This document shows positions 1 through 5,083 of a stretch of DNA of 7,765 nt, one piece after another; position 1 is the first letter of the stretch; every line of letters starts with the position of its first letter. The stretch comes from Lachnospiraceae bacterium (GTDB taxonomy: Bacteria; Bacillota_A; Clostridia; Lachnospirales; Lachnospiraceae). The DNA lies in NCBI GenBank assembly GCA_017540915.1, contig JAFYAD010000038.1, positions 1 through 7,765 on the forward strand. The letters are read 5' to 3'. The notes under the pieces are model-generated. The model worked only from the letters and a program-made list of their open reading frames with translations. It was not told the origin of the DNA and searched no databases. The position numbers and the translations under genes are program-made.

Positions 1-797
1 CGTCAGAAAAGCTGAAACGCATGGTGCGTCCTTTTATATTGAGGCGCCTCAAGACCGAGGTGTTAAAGGATCTTCCGGAAAAACTGGAAGAGGTGAGATA
101 CGCCCGCTTCGACGGCGAACAAAAGAAGGTGTACGACGGTCAGGTGGTCCTGATGAAGGGGCTCATAGGTACCGGTGGCAGGAAGATGAAGGCCGGAGAG
201 GAAAAGATAAAGATATTGGCCGAGCTCATGCGGCTCAGGGAGATATGCTGTGATCCCTCCCTGATACTGGAGGATTACGCAGGCGGCAGCGCCAAGAGAC
301 AGGCCTGCATGGATCTAATAGAAAGCGCTATCGAGGGTGGTCACAGGATGCTGCTGTTTTCACAGTTTACCTCGATGCTGGAGCTTCTGGAGAAAGATCT
401 TAAGGAACGGAAGATAGATTATTACAAGATCACAGGGCAGACCCCCAAGGATCAGAGACTGCGTCTTGTGCACAAATTTAATGATGGCGATGTGCCGGTG
501 TTCCTGATATCCTTAAAAGCAGGCGGTACCGGACTCAACCTTACCGGTGCCGATGTGGTGATCCATTATGATCCCTGGTGGAACCTCGCTGTACAAAATC
601 AGGCCACCGACCGTGCACACCGTATCGGACAGACCAAGAAAGTCACTGTATACCGCATGATCGCCAAGGACACCATAGAGGAGAAGATCCTGGCTCTTCA
701 GGAAGCCAAGAAGGACCTGGCAGACGAGATCTTAAGCGGCGAGGGCAAGTCTCTCATGAGCCTGTCCTCCGAGGAACTGCTGGAACTGCTTGGCTGA
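1..797 (+). CDS. SNF2-family DEAD/DEAH-box helicase, C-terminal part (5' truncated)
   Basis: This is the C-terminal RecA-like lobe of an SNF2/Rad54-type ATP-dependent DNA translocase; the ATP-binding N-terminal lobe lies outside the window. The frame is open to the left edge, so ATG 21 is an internal methionine (residues SEKLKR precede it). Visible SNF2 hallmarks, in order, are RPFILRRLK followed by VLKDLPEK (lobe linker), RMLLFSQFTSMLELLE (motif IV), ITGQTPKDQR, SLKAGGTGLNL at 510-542 (motif V), HYDPWWN, and DRAHRIGQ at 609-632 (motif VI, with the arginine finger). It ends with the usual KILALQEAKKDLADEIL helix and a short acidic tail. Bacterial members of this family often carry an N-terminal SWIM or helicase-associated domain, which cannot be judged here. 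The family is known to move along double-stranded DNA; the specific role in this organism is unknown. The family call is secure. Confidence 0.95.
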   Translation, partial: SEKLKRMVRPFILRRLKTEVLKDLPEKLEEVRYARFDGEQKKVYDGQVVLMKGLIGTGGRKMKAGEEKIKILAELMRLREICCDPSLILEDYAGGSAKRQACMDLIESAIEGGHRMLLFSQFTSMLELLEKDLKERKIDYYKITGQTPKDQRLRLVHKFNDGDVPVFLISLKAGGTGLNLTGADVVIHYDPWWNLAVQNQATDRAHRIGQTKKVTVYRMIAKDTIEEKILALQEAKKDLADEILSGEGKSLMSLSSEELLELLG

Positions 798-849
798 TTT
801 CCATATTAAAGGGTACGCCCCTTCGTGGAAATTGCCGGTGAAGCATTCA

Positions 850-899
850 TTTAAAGGCTCCCCCTTTGGGGGAGCTGTCAGCGAAGCTGACTGAGGGGG
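850..899 (+). repeat. Double-hairpin interspersed palindromic repeat
   Basis: Two perfect adjacent hairpins are seen. The first is GCTCCCCC (857-864), loop TTT, GGGGGAGC (868-875). The second is GTCAGC (877-882), loop GAA, GCTGAC (886-891), followed by TGAGGGGG. From memory, this layout (AAAGGCTCCC..GGGAGCTGTC..GACTGAGGG) matches a short palindromic repeat family scattered between genes in many Clostridia. No U-run follows either stem, so it is not a classical intrinsic terminator, though the GC-rich stem could impede RNA polymerase or protect the helicase mRNA 3' end. Translation of this repeat gives spurious peptides such as GELSAKLTEG, which can wrongly extend the next gene upstream. Confidence 0.8.
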
Positions 900-920
900 A
901 ACACTACACCACAACTCAAG

Positions 921-926
921 AGAGGA
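921..926 (+). promoter_or_regulatory. Ribosome binding site fixing the HAD gene start
   Basis: AGAGGA lies 8 nt before ATG 935. The only longer reading starts at TTG 866 inside the palindromic repeat and has no comparable site. This supports ATG 935 as the true start. Confidence 0.65.
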
Positions 927-934
927 CACAAACC

Positions 935-1594
935 ATGACCAACCTGACCGGAGTCCGTGCCTTCATATTCGACATGGACGGCACCGTATTAGATACGGAA
1001 AAATACTATCTGGCCTGCTGGCCCAAGGCGTTGGCGCACTTCGGCTATGAGGTGAGCCGCGAGGATATTCTGACCCTACGCTCTCTGGGAAGACCATTTG
1101 CACCGGAGAGGCTCAAAGAGATAACGGGGGATCCCGGTTGCGATTACTGGGCTGTGCGCGACTACAGGCGGGGGCTTGTGGAGGAGTGTATCGAAAAAAA
1201 CGGTATCAGCTTAAAGCCGGGTGCTCTTGAGCTCTTCGCGGAACTTAAAAAACGCGGTATCTCCAGGGCGATAGCCACAGCGACTGACGAGGAGCGCACA
1301 GCGAGATTCCTGGAGAAATGCGGTCTTGCCGGAGCTTTCGACAAGATAATATGCGCATCCATGGTGGAGAGGGGCAAGCCTGCACCGGACATCTACGAAC
1401 TGGCTGTGCGTGAACTGGGGCTTACACCGGAAGAGTGCGTCGCCGTAGAGGATGCGCCAAACGGCATAAAGAGCGCATACAGCGCAGGGCTTAAGGTCAT
1501 TATGGTGCCTGATGCCAGTGAACCTGACGAGGAACTTGCGAAACTCCTCTTTGCGCGGGTTGATACGCTGGCTGATATTTGCAGATTATTATAG
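935..1594 (+). CDS. HAD-superfamily hydrolase (phosphatase/beta-phosphoglucomutase-like)
   Basis: A 219-residue cytosolic HAD subfamily IA-type enzyme, expected to act on a small phosphorylated metabolite through a phospho-aspartate intermediate. All four motifs are present: FDMDGT with nucleophile D13 and acid/base D15; motif II threonine T115 in AIATAT; motif III K148 in RGKPAPDIY; and motif IV VEDAPNG with E172 and D173. Residues 20-90 form the helical cap. The first 12 residues lead straight into motif I, as expected for a full-length protein, so the start at 935 fits better than the 23-codon TTG extension that would run through the repeat. No phosphoglucomutase-specific features can be confirmed, so the substrate is open. 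The stop codon TAG (1592-1594) sits inside the target-site duplication of the adjacent inserted element, yet the reading frame is intact. Confidence 0.93.
   Translation: MTNLTGVRAFIFDMDGTVLDTEKYYLACWPKALAHFGYEVSREDILTLRSLGRPFAPERLKEITGDPGCDYWAVRDYRRGLVEECIEKNGISLKPGALELFAELKKRGISRAIATATDEERTARFLEKCGLAGAFDKIICASMVERGKPAPDIYELAVRELGLTPEECVAVEDAPNGIKSAYSAGLKVIMVPDASEPDEELAKLLFARVDTLADICRLL
1587..1594 (+). repeat. Target-site duplication, left copy
   Basis: TATTATAG directly abuts the first base of the left terminal inverted repeat. It is repeated exactly at 1819-1826 on the other side of the element. It covers the last five bases before, and then all of, the HAD stop codon. Confidence 0.85.
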
Positions 1595-1611
1595 GTTACT
1601 ATTCACAGCCA
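1595..1611 (+). repeat. Left terminal inverted repeat
   Basis: GTTACTATTCACAGCCA, an exact 17-bp reverse complement of 1802-1818. Its last two bases also belong to the arm-1 stem, so the terminal stem and arm 1 share bases and could compete when folded. Confidence 0.9.
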
Positions 1612-1630
1612 ATATCATGTAGTATACAGG

Positions 1631-1649
1631 CTGCCAGCTTGCTGAGCAG
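1631..1649 (+). repeat. 19-nt hairpin module, copy 1
   Basis: CTGCCAGCTTGCTGAGCAG, identical to 1743-1761. It folds as CTGC (1631-1634) with GCAG (1646-1649), a bulged A at 1645, CAG (1635-1637) with CTG (1642-1644), and loop CTTG. It forms the tip of arm 1 of the inserted element. Confidence 0.85.
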
Positions 1650-1742
1650 ACTGTATGCTATGTGATATTGACTGGAATCAGTCACTTTACATACATGATA
1701 CAGGCAGCCGCGATAGCGGCAGTAGAGTCTGACAAGGCAATT

Positions 1743-1761
1743 CTGCCAGCTTGCTGAGCAG
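1743..1761 (+). repeat. 19-nt hairpin module, copy 2
   Basis: An exact second copy of CTGCCAGCTTGCTGAGCAG in the same orientation. It caps a separate stem made of GGCAAT (1736-1741) with ATTGCC (1762-1767) and, below a small internal loop, CTGACA (1729-1734) with TGTCAG (1770-1775). The surrounding stem sequences differ from those of copy 1, so only the tip is shared. Confidence 0.85.
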
Positions 1762-1801
1762 ATTGCCGATGTCAGGGCAAGCCTGTAGAATGTATGTAAA
1801 G

Positions 1802-1818
1802 TGGCTGTGAATAGTAAC
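1802..1818 (+). repeat. Right terminal inverted repeat
   Basis: TGGCTGTGAATAGTAAC, the exact reverse complement of the left end. Its first bases can alternatively pair with CAGTC at 1679-1683 (one T-G wobble), extending arm 2 at the cost of the terminal stem. Confidence 0.9.
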
Positions 1819-1826
1819 TATTATAG
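1819..1826 (+). repeat. Target-site duplication, right copy
   Basis: TATTATAG directly follows the last base of the right terminal inverted repeat and matches 1587-1594 without mismatch. The remaining 59 nt to the PIN-like gene (1827-1885) show a purine-rich GAGGGGAGGAG tract but no convincing promoter or terminator. Confidence 0.85.
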
Positions 1827-1885
1827 AGGACATTTTGTTGTAGTACCTTCATGCTGAGGGGAGGAGCAACCTAATAGGTAAAATC

Positions 1886-2860
1886 ATGGCAAAAACATAT
1901 TTTATAGACAGCGAAAACGTGGGCGACAATTGGATCTCTCTTTTGTCCACCGTTACTTCGGAGGACGAGATCTTAGTTTTTTACACGGCTAACAGCCCGC
2001 ATATGAATTACAGAAACCTGATCCTGTTAAAGGAATCCGACGCCAGAGTATCCTTTATAGAATGCTTTGAGGGCAGCAACGCTCTGGATTTCCAGCTCTG
2101 TACGGAGCTTGGATACAGGCTTCCGGGCATCGGCGACGGGGAGTTTATCATCGTATCCAACGATACAGGTTATGACGCCATCGTGAAATACTGGAAGCGT
2201 GCGAATACCGCCGTTAGGCGTATGACAGGTCGTGAGTGCGTCGGAAAAAAGAAGGTCAACGGACCCAAGACTAAGTCAGAGAATACAAAGACAAAGTCTG
2301 ATCAGGGAGCTTCTGACAAGACAAAAACCGGGTCACAGGACGGTCCGGATATCACAGCTAACCCCGATAAAAAGCCGGAAAGCTCAAAGGATCGGAACGG
2401 CACTCAGGAGAAATCCGGACATAAGAAGGACCAGCCTGCGGATATCGTGGATGATAATGCAAAAGAGATCCTGTACATCATAGGTAAGGACAATCTGCAG
2501 GATCTTCACGGCGCACTGCAGCTGTTCTATGGCAACAAAAAGGCGAAATCTTTGTATAACGCCGTGAAATCCGGCTCCGCCTACAGCAATTTCCTCTCAA
2601 AGCATAAACCAATGACAACGGAGGAAAAACAGGCGGCATACTGCAGAATGATCTTTGAGACGGCAGAACCAAAGGCAGAGATGCCGGAAGATTTCCCACA
2701 GTTTGTCACGGATACCTGGAAAAAGAAAAAGAACCTGAACTCCTTCCGTGCCGCACTGCAGTCCAAATACGGCAAGGAAAATATCGAGAAATTCTATGGG
2801 CTGATCAAGGCGCATGTGAAGATACTGGACAGGATCGACCCTGCGGACAGGGAAGGATAA
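1886..2860 (+). CDS. PIN/NYN-like domain protein with C-terminal helical repeats
   Basis: A 324-residue protein with no signal peptide or membrane segment. Residues 1-104 look like a PIN/NYN-type metal-dependent RNase fold: YFIDSENV with acidic D8 and E10, NALDFQL with D68, and IIVSNDTGYDAIV with D93 and D97 give the usual cluster of acidic residues. Residues 118-188 are a low-complexity linker rich in Lys, Ser, Thr and Asp, probably disordered. Residues 190-311 hold two related helical segments 80 residues apart: N203-K228 and N283-K308 share the pattern NL-x5-ALQ-x2-YG-x7-Y-x3-K (9 of 26 identical). ATG 1886 is the only plausible start; AGG at 1876-1878 gives a weak ribosome binding site, and the stronger purine tract near 1856-1865 lies too far upstream. 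A glycosylase gene follows after 32 nt. Ribonuclease or DNA-related activity is inferred from the fold only; target and partner are unknown. A toxin of a toxin-antitoxin pair is unlikely, given its size and the lack of a small partner gene. Confidence 0.85.
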   Translation: MAKTYFIDSENVGDNWISLLSTVTSEDEILVFYTANSPHMNYRNLILLKESDARVSFIECFEGSNALDFQLCTELGYRLPGIGDGEFIIVSNDTGYDAIVKYWKRANTAVRRMTGRECVGKKKVNGPKTKSENTKTKSDQGASDKTKTGSQDGPDITANPDKKPESSKDRNGTQEKSGHKKDQPADIVDDNAKEILYIIGKDNLQDLHGALQLFYGNKKAKSLYNAVKSGSAYSNFLSKHKPMTTEEKQAAYCRMIFETAEPKAEMPEDFPQFVTDTWKKKKNLNSFRAALQSKYGKENIEKFYGLIKAHVKILDRIDPADREG

Positions 2861-2892
2861 GATTTGAGAAAACACCTGATGATGAAAAGATT

Positions 2893-3708
2893 ATGACAGA
2901 GATTAGAACAGATTTTTTTGATCCAAAATCGATAGCCTTAAGCGGTCAGTGCTTCAGGTGGACAGAGACTGAGGACGGAGGATTTCGGGTGCCTGCCTTC
3001 GGTAAGCTTCTCACCATTCATAAGGTGGGGGACAGAACCTTTGAGTTGGGTTGCGACAGCAGGGAATTTGATGAGATTTGGCGGGATTATCTGGATCTTT
3101 CCGGAGATTATGAGAAAGCTGCAAAAGCGGTTCTGTCTTCTGATGACGACTATCTTAAGGGCGCTTTCAAGATAGGTGAGGGCATCAGGATCCTAAGGCA
3201 GGATCTGTGGGAGACCGTGGTGTCCTTCCTGATATCCCAGAATAATAACATCCCGCGGATAAAAAAGAGCATAGAAGCCCTGTGCAACGAATTCGGTGAG
3301 GAGATCGGAGATGGTATTTTCTCATTTCCGTCGGCAGAAAGACTGGCAGAAAATAGCGCGCTCCTCTCAGACAAGCGATTCGGTCTCGGTTACAGGGATG
3401 CCTATATCCGTGAGATCTCCGAATATGTATGTGAAGATCCGGGCTGGCTTGAATCGCTTAAAAATATGGACAGGGACGAAGCCTACGCAGAGCTCATAAA
3501 GCGCACGGGCATCGGACCGAAGGTAGCAAACTGTATCTGTCTTTTCGGTCTCCACCATATCGATGCTTTTCCGGTGGACACTCATGTGAGGCAGATCTTG
3601 GATGCGCATTACCCCGAGGGGTTTGATTTTGAGAGATACAAAGGCTTTGCTGGTGTTGTGCAGCAATATATGTTTTTTGCGAAACAGCAGGGATATGACG
3701 GTCGTTAA
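2893..3708 (+). CDS. OGG1-type 8-oxoguanine DNA glycosylase/AP lyase
   Basis: A 271-residue base-excision repair enzyme that should remove 8-oxoguanine from DNA and nick the abasic site by beta-elimination. The N-terminal domain has LSGQCFRW (16-23), equivalent to the SGQ-FRW motif of eukaryotic OGG1. SQNNNI (115-120) corresponds to the OGG1 NNN loop that contacts the orphaned cytosine. The helix-hairpin-helix reads RTGIGPKVANCICLFGL with catalytic lysine K210, followed by the GPD-type aspartate D229 in FPVDTHV. These are the two residues needed for glycosylase/lyase chemistry in the HhH-GPD superfamily. No iron-sulfur cysteine cluster is visible, unlike MutY or Nth. The length is close to what I expect for bacterial OGG1 homologues. 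No in-frame alternative start exists nearby. The ribosome binding site is weak (GAAAAGA just upstream), and the 32-nt gap suggests co-transcription with the PIN-like gene. Confidence 0.93.
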   Translation: MTEIRTDFFDPKSIALSGQCFRWTETEDGGFRVPAFGKLLTIHKVGDRTFELGCDSREFDEIWRDYLDLSGDYEKAAKAVLSSDDDYLKGAFKIGEGIRILRQDLWETVVSFLISQNNNIPRIKKSIEALCNEFGEEIGDGIFSFPSAERLAENSALLSDKRFGLGYRDAYIREISEYVCEDPGWLESLKNMDRDEAYAELIKRTGIGPKVANCICLFGLHHIDAFPVDTHVRQILDAHYPEGFDFERYKGFAGVVQQYMFFAKQQGYDGR

Positions 3709-3767
3709 CGGCGGTAAAGGGTAAAAGGCGGAAGCGGTGAGATATATCTGATTTCCGTTTCAAACTG

Positions 3768-3773
3768 AGGAGG
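3768..3773 (+). promoter_or_regulatory. Strong ribosome binding site of the Mbeg1-like gene
   Basis: AGGAGG within GAGGAGGA, 9 nt before ATG 3783. This is the closest match to the consensus Shine-Dalgarno sequence in the window and selects ATG 3783 over the nearby ATG 3789. Confidence 0.75.
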
Positions 3774-3782
3774 AAAATCCCG

Positions 3783-5072
3783 ATGGGAATGTTGGAATAC
3801 CTTAGCTGGAGAGGAGATCTGACCTTGGATGCATTTCCCTTGAACGAGGTTGACGGGATGGTGTTTTCAAGGCTGGTGTATGCTCCCTTTGACCTGGTTT
3901 TGGGCAAAGGAGATATCGGTGAGTACGGAGGCGCCGTGCCGAAGATTTATATAGATGACGTGTCAGATGATGAAAACGGAGTCGATGAAGAAGTTCCGGC
4001 TGTACAACCTGTCGATGAAGAAGTCCCTGCCGTACAACCTGCTGATGAGGGAGATCCGGCCGGAAAGCAGGCGTGGAGTATGCCTGAAAAAACATCCATG
4101 GCCGGGCTCAGGCTTTTAAGGGATGTTTTGGAGGAAATACTGAATACGGACGGCTTTCGGGAACATCTGCTGGATCCGCAGGATGAGGCACTTATCCGTG
4201 TTGTAAAGGACAGCATTAGATACGAAGAGTTGTGTGTCAGTGATTTCATTGACTTTATCAGCGAGGATGAGGAAAGCCAATTCTGCGGCATGACACTGCA
4301 CATTGGAGGAAATCTCAATATAGTGGTGTTCAGGGGCACGGATGACACTTTTCTCGGCTGGAAAGAGAATTTCAATATGGGATTTGTAAATCCCCTGGGG
4401 TGTCAGCTCCACGGGCTCAACTATCTTAATATAGTGGCAGCAGAACTGAAGGGGGATCTCGTACTGTGCGGTCACTCCAAGGGCGGCAATATCGCTTGCT
4501 TTGCAGGGGCGTTTTGTGACAGCGACATCCAGAGCCGGATAACGGATATATTCAGCTACGACAGCCCGGGGTATATGGACAGCGTCTTAGAATCTGAGGG
4601 TTACGGCCGTATCTGCGACAGGATACACACCTTTGTTCCTCAGTCGTCGCTGATAGCCATGATCCTGGGACATAAAGAGCCTTTCATCATAATACACAGT
4701 ATTGACAACCAGGTCTTCCATCAGCATAATCTGTTTACGTGGGAAGTGGAAAAAGACCATCTGGTGAGGGAAAACGACACTACGGATGCCAGCAAGGTTT
4801 TCGACAATTCCCTGAAAAACTGGCTTGATGTCATGGAACAACAGAAGCGTATCAGATTTGTGGACGGAATGTATGCCCTGGTAACTCAGATGAAGCTGAA
4901 AAAGCTTTCCGATGTAAAAAAAATACCGGTTCCCGAGCGCGTCAGACAGACGCTGGACGCCATGAAGACCCTGGATCCGGAGACCAGAGCAGTCATTACC
5001 GAGGGCATAAGGCTCATGTTCACAAGCTACAACAAGAGCCGGAACACGCTGGTGCATAAAGCGGGAAAATAG
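3783..5072 (+). CDS. Mbeg1-like (DUF2974) alpha/beta-hydrolase
   Basis: A 429-residue lipase-like serine hydrolase of the Mbeg1/DUF2974 family. The N-terminus (LEYLSWRGDLTLDAFPLNEVDGM) and VVFRGTDDTFLGWKENFNM are typical of the family. The nucleophile elbow is LCGHSKGGN with S232. The likely remaining triad members are D308 in SIDNQ and H315 in HQHNLFTW, since the family normally has a conserved QH-FxW segment there. No signal peptide or transmembrane segment is visible, so an intracellular enzyme is expected. Substrates of this family are generally uncharacterised; a lipid or ester is the default guess. An acidic segment at about residues 50-96, containing two full decapeptides VDEEVPAVQP (67-86) and a degenerate third, is inserted between the N-terminal motif and the catalytic core. 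The response regulator gene starts 11 nt downstream. Confidence 0.9.
   Translation: MGMLEYLSWRGDLTLDAFPLNEVDGMVFSRLVYAPFDLVLGKGDIGEYGGAVPKIYIDDVSDDENGVDEEVPAVQPVDEEVPAVQPADEGDPAGKQAWSMPEKTSMAGLRLLRDVLEEILNTDGFREHLLDPQDEALIRVVKDSIRYEELCVSDFIDFISEDEESQFCGMTLHIGGNLNIVVFRGTDDTFLGWKENFNMGFVNPLGCQLHGLNYLNIVAAELKGDLVLCGHSKGGNIACFAGAFCDSDIQSRITDIFSYDSPGYMDSVLESEGYGRICDRIHTFVPQSSLIAMILGHKEPFIIIHSIDNQVFHQHNLFTWEVEKDHLVRENDTTDASKVFDNSLKNWLDVMEQQKRIRFVDGMYALVTQMKLKKLSDVKKIPVPERVRQTLDAMKTLDPETRAVITEGIRLMFTSYNKSRNTLVHKAGK
3981..4070 (+). repeat. 30-nt in-frame tandem repeat in the Mbeg1-like gene
   Basis: Three 30-nt units start at 3981, 4011 and 4041. Units 1 and 2 both encode VDEEVPAVQP and differ at only three bases, all in synonymous third positions (GTT/GTC, CCG/CCT, GCT/GCC). 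Unit 3 encodes ADEGDPAGKQ and is degenerate. It forms an acidic, proline-containing, probably flexible linker. Confidence 0.9.
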
Positions 5073-5083
5073 GGAGAGATCAC

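Larger units (their letters stand above)
1595..1818 (+). mobile_element. MITE-like non-coding element with perfect TIRs and 8-bp target-site duplication
   Basis: A 224-bp element bounded by the perfect inverted repeats GTTACTATTCACAGCCA (1595-1611) and TGGCTGTGAATAGTAAC (1802-1818). It is flanked by an exact 8-bp direct repeat, TATTATAG, at 1587-1594 and 1819-1826. No plausible coding sequence lies inside, so any movement would need a transposase supplied in trans. The interior is almost entirely palindromic. Arm 1 pairs 1610-1629 with 1651-1670 and is capped by a 19-nt module. Arm 2 pairs 1683-1696 with 1790-1803 and 1699-1705 with 1781-1787, and carries two sub-hairpins: GCCGC-GATA-GCGGC at 1707-1720, and 1729-1775 capped by the second module. 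No U-run follows, so it is not a standard terminator. An 8-bp duplication is known from several DDE-transposase families (for example IS66, IS256, ISL3, IS1595); the parent family cannot be assigned from the ends alone. It separates the HAD gene from the PIN-like gene and may alter their co-transcription. Confidence 0.85.

Noticed and set aside
809..823. AAGGG...CCCTT hairpin as helicase terminator
   Set aside because: The stem is only 5 bp and is not followed by a T-run.
866..934. TTG-initiated extension of the HAD gene
   Set aside because: It translates the palindromic repeat, lacks a suitable ribosome binding site, and adds residues not expected before HAD motif I.
1668..1696. Promoter within the element (TTGACT ... 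ATACAT)
   Set aside because: The -35-like hexamer is good, but the -10 match at 17 nt spacing is poor, and both lie in palindromic arms that explain the sequence.
1631..1761. CRISPR array
   Set aside because: There are only two copies of a 19-nt palindromic unit, they are parts of larger stems, and there is no regular repeat-spacer pattern or cas gene.
1595..1818. Integron attC site
   Set aside because: The ends read GTT...AAC, the opposite polarity to attC (RYYYAAC...GTTRRRY), the core heptamers do not match, and an 8-bp target duplication is not produced by integron recombination.
1595..1818. Assignment of the element to the IS66 family
   Set aside because: IS66 ends typically begin GTAA and give 8-bp duplications, but these ends begin GTTAC; the similarity is too slight to name a parent.
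1595..1826. Rho-independent terminator
   Set aside because: The long stem is not followed by a U-run; the sequence after the right end is TATTATAGAGG.
3494..3907. 137-codon minus-strand reading frame across the glycosylase and hydrolase genes
   Set aside because: It is antisense to two well-supported genes, has no recognisable domain, and has a low-complexity basic composition typical of shadow frames.
4587..5057. 156-codon minus-strand reading frame
   Set aside because: It is fully antisense to the Mbeg1-like hydrolase, which carries clear catalytic motifs on the + strand.
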